64,000 bases of DNA from Chromobotia macracanthus. Its lineage: Eukaryota; Chordata; Actinopteri; Cypriniformes; Botiidae. The translations under genes were made by a program, and so were the position numbers. The stretch's first letter is position 1, and every line of letters starts with the position of its first letter. The stretch lies in assembly GCA_036877525.1 (NCBI GenBank), contig JAZGTH010000019.1:6182501-6246500 (forward strand). Reading direction: 5' to 3'. Under the pieces are notes generated by a model. The model did no database searches. It was not told the origin of the DNA and was given only the letters and a program-made list of their open reading frames with translations. This document shows positions 25,101-37,091 of this stretch, piece after piece.

Positions 25101-27620
25101 AGAAAAAGCCCTACAGACCCTAGACTGAAATCCCACCACCATAGAAACAAAATCTAGGGTGACCTTAAATGATGAAATTTGTAGAAAAGTGCCTGAAAAT
25201 CTGGTTAATTCAAAAAAGTAAAAAAAACAAAGAATTATTTAGTCACAATGTTACCTCCTCACAAAGGGGTTGAATTAGATCTTTCCTAATGTGTTTCAGG
25301 GTGGCATGTCTCACATGACTGGGCGAGAGCTCCTGTGCTCCCCAAAAAGAAACGTAAAAACAAAGAAGTTTTGGGTGGATTTTAAAGGACAAACTGCAGA
25401 TAGGAAGATAGATATTGACTTACATGAGGTTACGTAAATAGCTTAGGAAATGAGTTTCGTAATGACTGCAGCAGCCATGATTTTCAGCAACTGATGAACA
25501 GCAGTGTAAACTGTGCCAGTGGTTAGCCAATCATAAAAGAGCTCATTTAAATACAAAACTCTTAAAGGTACAGTAAAAAATAGCTTGTTTAATACTAAAG
25601 GTCAGAGAGAATGTGTCACTTGGTCATATAAAATAAACAATGACTGTTTTCTTGCATGAAAAACACTGACATGTTAAGCACAATTCCAGAGATTAAATAA
25701 ATTGGTTGATATTTTGGCACTAAGCAAATGTTGCAAAACAAATCCCTGTTTTTGTGATATTTTATGTACCTCCTTCTTGCGGTTCTTCAGCATGTTCTGG
25801 AACTTGGACAGCTCCTTGTCCTGCTCAGCTTTGATTCTCTTGGCCTCATCTCGGAGACGCTCCGTGTGTTCCTGCTCCAGACGCTCGATCGTCTGTTTCT
25901 GCTGTCGCTCCAGATTCTCCACCTCTGTGTCATACTGACGTTTCTTACTCTACAACGACAAGACCACACAACAATTATAGAGAAGAGCTACAAGAGGCCA
26001 TCCTAGAGAGATCTGGTGTTAGGTCTACAACTCCAAAAATAAAGGAACTATGAAGCATTCATTGTAATTCTGTCAATTCTGTCAGGTTCTCAGTATTTCT
26101 GGGTTTGATGTCACCACTTTTGGACAAAGTGTTGATTGTTTTTTCTTTTAGGTATTAAGAGGTATTAGTTCAACAGCAAACAAATACCTTCATAACAATT
26201 CAAAACAACTCAACATTAGGGGCTGGTCCTGACGCTCCACTAATCGACTAGCTTGTTGGATTAGTGAGGTCAAGTAGTTTATCTAGAATTCTTCTCAGAG
26301 CTTTTTTAGCTTCGATATTTTTAGCAGCAATGCTTTAATTAGCTTAGTGATGCTGTGCTTTAGAGGTCAGATGGTTACCATGGTAACCCCTCTCAGAAAC
26401 GCAGCATCTTTAAATGCATCCTTCTGAAAGCTCCGCCCCCACAGTCATAAAGTCTTCAACACCCTGCATTTGATTCCATTCCACTGCGCTCAACGTATTG
26501 GTTTTCAAAATTGAGCATTTTTGCACGCACTTCTTTACTGACATTAGGTACTTTAAGGAACTATACCAGTGCAGATGAATACACTTACACATTAATAATT
26601 AAAATGGTTTATTTGTGAAAGTCTCAGTTTTCTCTCACCGTGACTTCCTGTTCGAAGCGTCTGTAGATCTGCTCTTTCTGTTGCTGGAGTTTATTGCTGA
26701 GCTGCTGTTGAGCTCTATGTTCCTCCTTCTGCAGAAGTCTGAGTTCTCTCAGCTCCTGACGCCTGCAACACACACGTCATCAGTCTGACCTATGGTGAAT
26801 CTTGACCTTTAACACTCGATTTACTTTACTCATAATTTTAAAAGGCCACAAAATCTTAAAGCCACGGGCAAATTCCACTTCAGAAACAACACTGACTGAT
26901 ACAAGCCCATTGTGTTGAATTAATTATGGGTCAGCTCATTTTTTTTCCGGACGTTATGGTGAGTGGGGTAAGATGTGACACACCTTTTCAATGACAGTAA
27001 TTTGAGGATAAAGAAAATGTCTATAAATTGTTTATTATAAGGAAAAGACTGCAAAGATGTTAATGTCAGAGAACTACAGGGATTTTGTGGATATTACATG
27101 CTCTAGCCTGACAGGAAGTAGTCCCAGTGGCTGGCAGGGAACAGAAATGCACAGCCCAGCTTCCCTTTCCCAAACTAACAGTGCATCTGCTGTTGGAATA
27201 TAGTTATCTCTGGGATCTGTTATCTAAAGCACTCACTAATACACACTGGACTGGAAACATTTTGGTCCCTGTGTAGTATCAAAACACAGCCGCCCACTTC
27301 AAAACCACCCAGACTATCACTGGAAAATTAAACCCACTCAGTATTAACTACTAGACTGCATATATTTACCAAAGAAAGTGAGGTAAGCAAACAAACAAAC
27401 AAAATAAAAACAGACAAAAGCAAGAATTAAAGTTCAATTGAAGCATACAAATATGATGCAAACAGGACACTGAGTGACCATCTGCTGACCTGAGGAATCG
27501 CATCTCCTCGCTTTTGGTGTCATTGTCTGTTATGATCTTGGATGTTGTCACACTGACCTCCACACCGTCCACAATAAACTTACGAGTCTTTTTCAGGGTC
27601 TTTTTCTGCCTCTTGTTATC
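22146..27620 (-). other. slk: SLK C-terminal coiled-coil (AT1-46/PKK homology) exons
   Basis: Ten exons encode the Arg/Glu/Gln-rich coiled coil that mediates dimerisation, kinase activation and cytoskeletal association. Landmarks are KKTRKFIVDGVEVSVTTSKI, RQELRELRLLQKEEHRAQQ, RLEQEHTERLRDEAKRIKAE, RLPKIQRSDAKTRMAMFKKS and EKCHLLIEHETQKLKELDEE. The exon at 25770-25949 ends ..KNRKKE and the next constitutive exon (24567-24696) starts EQEFLQKQQQ in phase 0. That is the exact junction of the human isoform lacking the 31-residue cassette. A possible alternative exon lies between them (25255-25332), listed separately. Confidence 0.93.
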
Positions 27621-30600
27621 CTAAAAACATTGAAGGGATTTTAATTTCACCGACATATGAAAACAAGTTTGAAGCAGCACAAACTGTGTTTGAAGAAGTT
27701 TGAACAACAGCGACTATTTCTGGCAATATAGCTAAAAATAACGTTCAATAAGCAAGGATTATGAAACTATTGACATGGTCTTTAGGAAATGTAACAAGGT
27801 GTTGTTTACCCGCTGAGCAGTGGATCCCTGTTCCTTGGATTTGCTTATGAAGCTGGATATGGATAAGTTCAGGTCTATGCTGCTGTTATCAGCTGTGGAA
27901 CTAACTCCTGAATCCGAGTCCTCCCTCTTCTCATACCTCCTCTTCACTGGGCTTTCTTTCTTTTCCGGTGATGCCGATTTCTCCTTTACCTCAACCTTTT
28001 CTTCTTTCACAGGAGAGTTTAGGGCAGGCACTTCAGGTTCAGCCTTGATGACCTCATCTGGTTTAATGAGCTTGTCGACTGGTTTGGAAACATCTGATGC
28101 AGGCACTTCTTTCACTGGTTCACCATTCCCTGTCGGCTCTTTACTTTCAGCTGGTTCAACCTCTTTCTGATCCTCCTGAGTGTCTGTCAGCTCCACTGTT
28201 GACACCTTCACGTCCACTTCAAATTTGTCTCCAACAGGTTTGGCAGGTTGCTGCTCTGTTTGGACTATCTTCTCCACAGGAGTCTCTGGGGGAACAACCT
28301 CTGGTTCATCTTCAGCTTTAGGTTCTTGAGATTCTTTTTGAGGTAACTCCACAGGTTGTTCCTCAGCTCCAGGTACTGTTAAATCCTGGGTGTGGTTCTC
28401 TGCCACCTTCACAGTTTCGTCTTCATTGGTTTTTCCAGTTATAGCACTATCTGATGGTAGTTTGGGAGTAGCAACTTCCTCAATCTTTTCAGGAACAGAC
28501 TCCAAGATAGATGGCGACTGTGGAATCTTCTCATCTTCAGAGCTTCCGACACTAGCATCAGATGGTGCACGCTTATGTCCTGGAAGCAGCTGAAGAAAAG
28601 GACAAATTATGGGTGTTGAAATGTAGTCCACTAAACGTCTTTATAGTTTTAGTTACTTTAATAACTATAATAATATAATGGTTGATTTAATGTCTCACCG
28701 GGTTTCCTTCTTGGTCTTCCTCCTCTTCTTCCTCCTTCACCTCCTCTATCTCCTCGGTGACCTCCGCTTTAGCCTCAGCAATGAGCTCGCGCAGGGGTCG
28801 GTTATCGGTCACTTTACTCACAAACGGGTGCTACACAGATAAGAAAAAATAACTGCTACCACACTACACATACTCAATTATACATGACACCTTAATAAGA
28901 TGCTATTGACAGAGACAGGAAAAAAGGCATTTTAAAGACAAACATTTAGGAAGTTTCACTTTAAATTGTGTAACAGGGATTTTAAAACAATCAAGACAAT
29001 ACAGGATGACACTCTCGGAAGCTGCTTTCGTTCTGTAAATTCTTTGAAACCGGAATATTTCCACGATTTTAGCATCTTTTTTAATACTGATGGTTTTAGG
29101 TTAAATAGTAAAAATACATAAAACTCAAACTTTAGGGTTTAAAAAACCTTGATGAAGCTTATTTTTGAATTGCTTTTCTAGAGAAATTAAACCCTAAACA
29201 CGAAGCATAACAACTTACAAGATCAACAATAAACTTCATTGTCTTTCAGCAAAAAAATGTAACTATCGTATATATTTAATAATCTTATTTTTCTTTTGAT
29301 TTAGGGATGAAATATGAGCCGAGTATTTGCTTGAAGACACCCAGCAATATTAGCCAAAACATTAACGTGGATAAACACATACAAGAATACAACAAGACAA
29401 AATTTGGGGTGACTGTAATGAAAAGTGCCTGAAAATCTGAAAAATCAAAAAAGTAAAAAAAACAAAGAATTATTTAGAGTCATAATGTTACCTCCTCACA
29501 AAGGGGTTGAATTAGATCTTTCCTAATTTGTTTCAGGGTGGCTACCAAACAGGAAATGCCAGAAACTCAAGTGTAAGGTTCACAAGGAACGCACAGTTAA
29601 TGTTCTGTGATAATCCCTGTTATTACCCACCTCAAACAATTACCTTCCTGGTTTCTGACACCTGTTGATGACAGCCAATGGCTGTTCTGAAAATATGCAG
29701 CTTCATTCATATTATCAGCTTAACTGGAGAAAAATGTGTGCTTTGTATTTTTAATGCTATTCAGGTTCTTTCAGAGAGCAGAACCACTCCTCAACACTTC
29801 AGTGGTTGTGTGTGTGTGTCAGTAAATCATGGTTAGGTCTACTTAAAGCCTTGGTGATAAAGCTCCTTTGCTGACGTCGACCCTGGAGCAGAGAGCACAT
29901 GACAAGCATCTGACAAACATCTGCTGAGTCAATTGGCAGGAACGGCCACCTGGACCAGCAGTTGGTCGAGCGGCAGAACATGACAAAGGCCTATTAGATG
30001 GATTAGGGAGGTTTAAACTGCTCTAATACTGGCTCAAGTTTAGTCAAAGTTGGGTGAACGTTGTCTTAGTGTTGAATAAAGGAGGGACCTCAATTCACCT
30101 GCAAAAGCTGGGCTGTGCTCCACCTGTTGTCTACGTTCTTGTCCAGTGAGCGCTTCAGGAAGTCACTGAACTCAGGAGACCTGCAGAAAGACAAAAACAG
30201 ATTATGTATATATAAATATAAACACTACTATATAAAAGTTGAATCCCTATATATAGATTTTTTTACCATTCAGAAATATCACACAGAACTAAAATCTGTG
30301 TGATAAACAAAACAATGGTCAGTGCTGTATGTTTTCTTCGTACCATTTTGAGGGCTGCTGGAGAGTAGGTGGGTCAGCTTTGGCAATCTTCAGCAGCACC
30401 CTCATTGGGTTCATCTCATGGTTGGGTGGTTCAATCTGGGCCAACTCGATTAGAGTGACTCCCAGAGACCAGATATCAGCTTTATAGTCATACGGCCTGT
30501 CCTTTGAGGTCTCGCACATCACCACCTCCGGGGCCATCCTGAGCGAGAGAGAAGCATCAATGTGTCAGCCATGTTCATGAGTACAAAATACTAATGGATC

Positions 30601-33600
30601 AACTGTTAAAATGTCGACTTGCCAGTAAGGGGTTCCAATGAAGGAGTCTCTTCTCTGGAATGTCTTTGTGTTCTTGGCAGAAACGCCAAAGTCCGCTAAC
30701 ACAAAGAAAAAGGTGTCTTGGGTTTAAAGGCTGTTTGTGCCCAGTTATAGGATCTGTTCTAAAACCTGCTCAGCTACCTATTCAGGCAGCATCGTTAGAC
30801 ATCATAGATGCACTCCAAATGCAAAGACTGTTCATGGGTTTGATTCTCAGGGAACAAACATACTGATCAAATGTATAACCTGAATGCACTGTCAAGTCGC
30901 TTGGGAAAAAGCGTCTGCCAAATGCATAAATGTAATGTAAATGTAAACAGATACCTGGTGTTGGCATCACACACATTAAAGGAGAAGACAATCCCATAGT
31001 GCACTGCATGCACAGAAACATAAACTTAAGACGGCAAATGAAGCAAGAGAAATGTTGATTTCAAATATATTTCAATAAAGAAATAATTTGATTTTTTTAA
31101 AAGATTATTTTCTCAAATGTGGAGCACTATTTGTGTGACATGCAGGTTGCTATATGTAGCGCATTACAAACCGGTCACTTATGAGAGAACAGATGCTTAT
31201 TGCTTATATAGACAGCAGGCAGCTCACTGGGTTTTTAAAGACAGCTAATGTGTGTCTGTAGCATAGTTACAGAAGTCACATTGTGTTATGATTATTACCC
31301 GCATACGTGGGCACCTTCACACATGAATTTACATCTGGTCAATGATGTAACGATTATTCAAGCTGGGCTTTAGACTGACATGCAAATGACCCTCCTCAAT
31401 TTCCCTCTTCCCTTTTTCTCTGTCTCTGCACTTTATTGTTGGTTATTGTGACAGTGGGTATGTCTGCGTTCGTAACGCTCTCCATCCACACTGGTGCATT
31501 CAAATGTTTTCTAAAACTTCCTGTGTTTTGTGTTCTTTGCAGATTATAACAATGTTAACAGACACAACGTGGGACATTGAGAGCTCCTGCTGTACTGGAG
31601 TACATGCAACTAATAAACAACAAACCGCTTCATCATCACACTTGCTTGATCATAACAATACCTGATCTGATAGTGGCACTAATCTAACCAATGACCTACA
31701 TTTATGAACAGTTCTGACTGTAAATTCTGATTGGATGAGCTGCACTCACGGCTGTTCTACAATGCACACCTGTGACCGCACATTCTATATTACCATGCCA
31801 GCTTGTTATGTTGCCTGCAAAAGGCAAATAGCTGGTAGTAGTGATAAAGAACAGTTATGATGGGCAATCATAACAGAGTTAAAGTACTCTATTATAATGG
31901 GACTCAGAACACATCCTACTGTACGGGTGGTATAATTAGATAACGCAGATCTGAACCTTCGGCTATAACCTGTAAACACAGGCTCACCCAGTTTGACATC
32001 TCCATCCAGTGTGAGCAGTATGTTTCCTGCCTTCAGGTCTCTGTGGATGACCTTGTTGTCGTGGAGATACAGCAGGGCTTCCAGAACCTGTTTACACACC
32101 ACCCTGATCTGTGGCTCTGTTAGAGGCCTTTCCAGCTCTACACACACACACAGAGAAGAAAAACAATGAGACATTCTAATGCAATGCACCATTTCATTAA
32201 AAATAATATCCGCATTTGGTACGTCCTCCTTTTGCTGCATGACAACATGCATGTGATATTTGATGTTATAACATTTCCTTTTTGCAGGGTTTGAGTTAAC
32301 TGCATGAGCTGTCATCAGGAAATCTTGTGATTAACATATACCTTAAACTAAAATGTGGGTTATTTTGCCACTGGCATCAACAAACGGAAAATAAAAATGG
32401 TTTTTCCACTATTTTAACTTTAATGTCCATCCTGTCCTATTTGAAGCATTTCAGAAAATGGAAAAAATGGTAGACGTTTTTGTGAGTGACCTTTTCCACA
32501 ATTTTTCAGTTTTGCATATCAAATGCTTGGTGTTCACTCACCGAGCATGACTGCATCTACAGCTCCCCCGCCACAAAACTCGATGAGGATCTGCAGACAG
32601 ACACATGAATCACATGTACACTGAACATAAACGGGTCATCGCAGTGTTTTACAACAGCGAAACTGTTGTTCTGTTGCGCAAAACCCCAGCTGATCGAAGC
32701 GTAGGGTTGCCAGGCCGTGATTGGTCAGTAAAAGTTGCAATGCAGAGCTGTGATGGACAATTCAGCTACACTTCAGGGCTGTTCTTGGTCAACAAAGCTG
32801 CATTGCAGGGCTGTTTTATTGGTCACTGAAGCTTTACTGCAGAGCTACAAGGAGCTGTGATTAGTTAACGTATTTACCGTTGGGCTGTGATTGGTCAAAG
32901 AAGCTGCTAAGAAGCCTTTCACAGCTCAATATGGAGAATGACATAAGAGGATCGAGCAGGAGAGGCCTGTATGAGCACATGAGGAGGAATGAAGAGTTTT
33001 CACACACAATGCCAGAATCGAGTCCTTTCTGTCATAATAGGATTACGAGTTTTCCTGAAACCCTGTTGGACTTTGGAGAGTCACAGCTGAAGCTTATCAT
33101 CTGGAGAGGGTGGGCAGGCTTGCTAGTGGTTCTTACATAAGACAACAGTGAACAAGCAGAACATAATGAGAAAAACATGATGTTGATGACGCAAAGTAAT
33201 AAAGAAAGTCTTAAAAAAACAGTCTTAACCCCAGATTGCTCTGAGGTGACTGTGCCTTTAAAGGTACCTTTATAGTTCACTGAAAAATTCTGTCATCATT
33301 ATTCCAGACCTGTAAACATTTCTGTTCTGCTGAACACAAAGGAAGATATTTTGCAGCACGTTTGTATCAAAACAGTTTTGGGCCACTATTGACTTCCATA
33401 GTTTCATATTTTTTCCTGCTATGGAAGTCACTGGTGCCCCAAAACTGCTCAGATTACAAACATACATTCTTTAAAATATCTTCTTGTGTTCAGCATTTAC
33501 GTTCTTTTTTTGTGAACTATCCCTTTAACGAGTGTACAAAGTCGCTTTGGATGAAAGCACCAGCTAAATAACATATTAAACGACAAACAATATCTGGCTT

Positions 33601-36600
33601 TACATAACAAATCTGCACTATTGTGTACACACAGACGCAGTGTTTAGAATAGTCCAATTCATTCATGCTCTGAGTTGCCGGGTTGTTCCACGCTGGGCGA
33701 GATGTTGGTTTAGACCGGCGGCTGACAACACAATAGCCCACACACAGCAATGAATGGCCATACAAAACACACAAAAGGGCACTTCTCTGAGTGTGACTTT
33801 CTGCCTATTTTTATTTATTTCACTTTCTGGATAAACTCGATACCCTTGACTTAAAAACAAAATTGATCCTAACATACAATCCTGGTCCTACTACGCATGA
33901 TTCATTGTCAGACGTAATTGTGAAGAAAAATTAAGCCTTCATAATCTTTCATCAAAATGTTAAAATTTGCTCCACCCCTAAAAATGCATGTCTTACCCGC
34001 TGACATCATCAAAGCTGCTTAAGTTTCAGCCAATGGGTAGCAGCGGTGTCTCCGGAGAGGAGGAGTCCTCCACAATTAAATGCAAACTCTACTACAGAAC
34101 TCAATCCAATCAGTTCCACATAGACAAAATGAGGTCCTGTCCTACACTTTTCCCCATTAAATATCCTGCATGCATAAATGCATCACATTATGAAAGTAAA
34201 ACGGGCCGTGAATCTGTGAATTTTGTGTTGACTTTAAAAATGCCACGTTTGTAAACATAAGAAATGAGAGGAAAGGGAAAGCCAAGAGGCAGTGGCGTAC
34301 AAAAACATATTTAATTTGTGCTTTCCTTTAGTAAGCCCTTCATTAAATGTTGCTTATATTGACTGGTCAACAGCATTATCTATATCTATCGATTGTTTAT
34401 CTATTGAGAGCAATAATCGTCTCATGCATAATCCATCTTGAACATTTCTTGAATCACAGCCAAATTAAGTCCCTCCTCCTCTCCTCTGCATAAGGAAATT
34501 GGCGACGTCAATATCAGTAATCGGAGTAAAATCTGTACACCTCCACAAGTGCACACTGTTCTGTCAACAATGACATGAGAGAAGAAAACAGGCACTGACT
34601 GAGTATAACATTACATGTACTCAGGTATTCATGACCATGGGAAAAAATCTCAGAGAGACCAGTACGAGAATTTCCTTTAACTGCCAGAGCTCTGCTTTCT
34701 GATCAAGTCTGAATGTCAGAAGTTTCAGTTCATTTCAACCTCAAAGCAGAATGAAATGTGAATCCTATTCTATCAAACAAGTTTTACAATTGGCTTCAGA
34801 ATGTAAATAGAAGCAATGCTAGATGGCAATGACCTTAAAGCCACTTCGATTATGTTTTAAACTTCCCCTGCACGGAAGAGAAGGGGTTGAAGTCAAAAAT
34901 AAAATGAAATAAAATTAAATGTGTGGAACAAAGCAAATTAATTGTGCAAAATTAAAAATAGATAGATCCACGCTCACCCAAAGTTTGCCCTCGAAATAAA
35001 AAGCGTCGAGAAGCTTGACGATACTGGGATGATCGCATGAAGCCAGGATGTCGATCTCCACCATGTAGTCCTCCAGCTCATCTTCAGATTTAGTGTCAAT
35101 GACCTTTGCAGCAGCAAAAATGCCCGTCTGCTTGTTCTGAGCCTAAAATAATGTTAGAAATTTCATGAGAAATGCAGCCCAATTCATTACAGCATTTAAA
35201 TATGTTGCACTCAGTGTACATGATATGTGAACACTATCTTCATAAAGCTTCATACAAACCAAAATATTGTTGGCAGACACTTTGGTAAACATTTTGATAG
35301 TGATAAGAATGAAAACATGTTGACTTTGGTAGTGTTTTATCTACAAATTTTACAATCTACTTTGCAAAGTCAAACATAATTTGTGACCCGTGCTGGAAAA
35401 AAGAGCCACAATGAACAAATTTCCAAAAATGAGTTTGTCATTTTTACATTGTCCACTAAAAATCTGTCTGAAGCCCCAGGCGCTAAGAAGAGAGTGAAGA
35501 AAACTGCACTTTTTCATGGATTAGTAAAACAAAGGAAAGATTTAAGAAGGTACATCTCTCATAAAACACACATTTTTAAGATTTAATATAATTTTAGACG
35601 TTTAACTACTATTCTGAGCATTCAGATCGTTTAAAAAGATGCTTAACGAACTCATTTTTGTGAAAACCTCAAATTAAACGAAATGTGACTTTCACTTGTT
35701 TGCCTGCAGCTTATAGTTAACCCCTGCTCATTACAACTCATGTTGCCAGCACAGGTCACATTTTTACACATTTCTATATTTTTACACAGTAAACACTGAC
35801 AGTAATATCCGGTTTCACTTTAAACATTGGAGGAGACTCATTAAGAGAATATATTTATGGCTTAAGTATCCATTACAGACCATGTCAGGTTTTTATTACG
35901 TGACCTGCTTTAACAACCAGCAAAATGTAAAGGGCTCGTTGGACATAAACGTTTAATTAAAGCCTGTCGTCAGTAGGATTCAGCCCACAGTTCACCACAG
36001 ACCATATTCACGTCACACAGAACAATTTCACCCTGATTTCTTATTGTTGTATGTGGACGGCATCTTATGTTGTGCAGTAGTGAATAATTAACCAGGTTAA
36101 AGTCTGCTGCTTTATAACAGGAAAACATTTGATAATAAAATATGAAACACAGAATTTTATCACAGTGTGTGATGCAGCCGATTTTCCTTGTGTGGAAGGA
36201 GGTCATGCACACAGTACACAAACCGTCCAAAACACAATCTATCAAATAAAACACTACATTTATTATAAGTTATTAATATGTGGTTTATGTAAATAACTAT
36301 TTGTTCTGTATGTTAAAAAAACGAAGGCCTCAGCAAATAAAATGGATTGTAAATGTTACATATGTTCTATAAGGGCACTAAAATGATGAGAAGTTTAGTG
36401 CATATAACATAATAAAATGCTTTTAACCCCCCTTAACTTTTTTTAACATCACTACATCAAACTGATTTCAGTAGCAGAACAAAACAAATGTACAGACAAA
36501 CAAATGATGAGACTTTATCACATGACAGCATCAATATTACATGAACAACAAGAACCACCATCTCCACTCTTGATATCAGAATACAGTCTGCAGGTTACAG

Positions 36601-37091
36601 CCTGTAGAAACCTTCATCTCCAAATCACCCATCCACACTCACAAACAAATAAACTTTATCATTTAGCAGTGCCTTCACTTTAATATCCAGCCTTATTTGA
36701 GAGCATTCGGGGAAGCAAGCGGCAGAGAACAATGAACCAGAGGCTTGCTTACGAAGTGAGGTCATACGAACGACGACTCCAGGCTGTAGGTGGCCGATGA
36801 CGTCATCGCAGCGGTGACGTAAAACAGATGCAATAGATTCCGCTCTGCATGCGCGTGCATTATCTCCCAGTAACATTTTCAGATGCATGAAAAACAAAGT
36901 CCAACAGCAACACAAACAAAACAGATATGAAACTTTTTAACCTTGTAAACCTTTCCAAACGCTCCATCCCCGAGTTCTCCCACGATCTCCCACACTTCCT
37001 CCGGATTCGTGTCTCTGTGCACGTGTTCATATTGTTTCTTCTTCTTCTCTGTGGCCAATTTAAAGATTTTTCGGAAATTGAAGAAGGACAT
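22146..37091 (-). CDS. slk: STE20-like serine/threonine kinase SLK, complete
   Basis: SLK is a cytosolic GCK-family kinase acting in cytoskeleton and focal-adhesion turnover, ERM phosphorylation, mitosis and stress signalling. The protein starts MSFFNFRKIFKLATEKKKKQ and ends KFYPVPTVHSTGF, matching human SLK at both ends. Coding exons in transcript order: 36942-37091, 34978-35142, 32542-32590, 31988-32137, 30623-30695, 30344-30538, 30099-30180, 28699-28830, 27810-28589, 27490-27620, 26639-26762, 25770-25949, 24567-24696, 23855-23979, 23322-23513, 22977-region exon 22967-23092, 22699-22812, 22146-22292. These sum to 1015 codons with the stop, in frame throughout. Human SLK is about 1204-1235 residues; the shortfall is in the acidic central part. 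STK10, the paralogue, is excluded by the C-terminal tail and the SSIDLNLSISSF motif. It converges on COL17A1, as expected for the conserved SLK-COL17A1 pair. Confidence 0.96.
25255..25332 (-). other. slk: Candidate alternative cassette exon of SLK
   Basis: On the minus strand GAGCACAG|GAGCTC..GAGGAG|GTAACA bounds exactly 26 codons, phase 0 at both ends: ELSPSHVRHATLKHIRKDL then IQPLCEE. It lies in the intron where human SLK has its alternatively spliced 31-residue exon (..PKELRKELMKRRKEE..). The core LKHIRKDLIQ...EE lines up loosely with PKELRKELMK...EE. A close copy of the 3' two-thirds plus downstream intron occurs at 29397-29545, which argues instead for a repeat. Unproven either way. Confidence 0.35.
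27810..28830 (-). other. slk: SLK acidic central region exons
   Basis: Exon 28699-28830 encodes HPFVSKVTDNRPLRELIAEA and an acidic run VKEEEEEEDQEGNP. Exon 27810-28589 (260 codons) encodes a Pro/Glu/Lys-rich, probably disordered linker. It opens KRAPSDASVGSSEDEK and ILESVPEK (human KRASSDLSIASSEEDK and ILESVSEK) and closes SGVSSTADNSSIDLNLSISS, nearly identical to human. This linker is much shorter than in mammals and accounts for most of the length difference. Human SLK is cleaved by caspase-3 in this area; conservation of that site was not resolved. Confidence 0.9.
29397..29545 (-). repeat. Second copy of the SLK exon-like block
   Basis: This stretch repeats about 150 bases of 25149-25305 with few differences. 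Shared sequence includes gaaaagtgcctgaaaatctg, aaaacaaagaattatttag and cctcctcacaaaggggttga. On the minus strand both copies read ATLK(H/Q)IRKDLIQPLCEE then GTAACA. It sits in the SLK intron between the 28699-28830 and 30099-30180 exons. It could be a dispersed repeat family or an intragenic duplication. Confidence 0.7.
30795..30950 (+). mobile_element. tRNA-derived SINE copy in SLK intron
   Basis: The B-box-like remnant gttcatgggtttgattctca is followed by the tail cactgtcaagtcgcttggga, then aaaagcgtctgccaaatgca and taaatgtaatgtaaatg. It matches the family at 5755-5903 but in opposite orientation. It lies within the intron upstream (in transcript order) of the DFG exon. Confidence 0.75.
32712..32912. 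repeat. Degenerate minisatellite with ATTGGTC units in SLK intron
   Basis: Four to five diverged units of roughly 35-50 bases share a core like gggctgtgattggtca followed by aagctgc or ttgcaatgcagagctg. Examples begin at about 32717, 32790, 32810 and 32884. Each unit carries an inverted CCAAT box. The open frame that crosses the array has no protein-like character. Confidence 0.55.
33250..33532. mobile_element. Palindromic MITE-like DNA element
   Basis: The ends read ttaaaggtacctttatagttcac on the left and gtgaactatccctttaa on the right, an imperfect inverted repeat. The interior is also inverted: ctgctgaacacaaaggaaga and ttgacttccatag on the left against ctatggaagtcactgg and atcttcttgtgttcagca on the right. 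This foldback structure is widespread in cyprinid-type genomes. It lies in an SLK intron and explains the overlapping short frames here. Confidence 0.75.
35382..35760. mobile_element. 379-bp element with 15-bp terminal inverted repeats
   Basis: The left end tgtgacccgtgctgg (35382-35396) and the reverse complement of the right end ccagcacaggtcaca (35746-35760) match at 14 of 15 bases. The interior is AT-rich with no transposase-like frame; the 67-codon frame inside is not recognisable. This is the shape of a non-autonomous DNA transposon. No clear target-site duplication was found. It lies in SLK intron 1. Confidence 0.65.

Larger units (their letters stand above)
30099..37091 (-). other. slk: SLK kinase-domain exons
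   Basis: Seven exons carry the catalytic domain, about residues 35-290. Visible motifs are the glycine loop GELGDGAFGKVYK, catalytic lysine in FAAAKVIDTKS, VHRDLK-type loop HRDLKAGNILL, DFGVSAKN, activation segment [20 protein letters not shown], and DIWSLGVTLIELAQ. All catalytic residues are present, so an active kinase is expected. The exon coding DFG..GTPYW (30623-30695) ends in TACTG|GCAAGT, a GC-AG intron. Intron 1 (35143-36941) contains a 379-bp mini-transposon (35382-35760). The 32591-34977 intron carries a degenerate minisatellite and a palindromic element. Confidence 0.95.
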
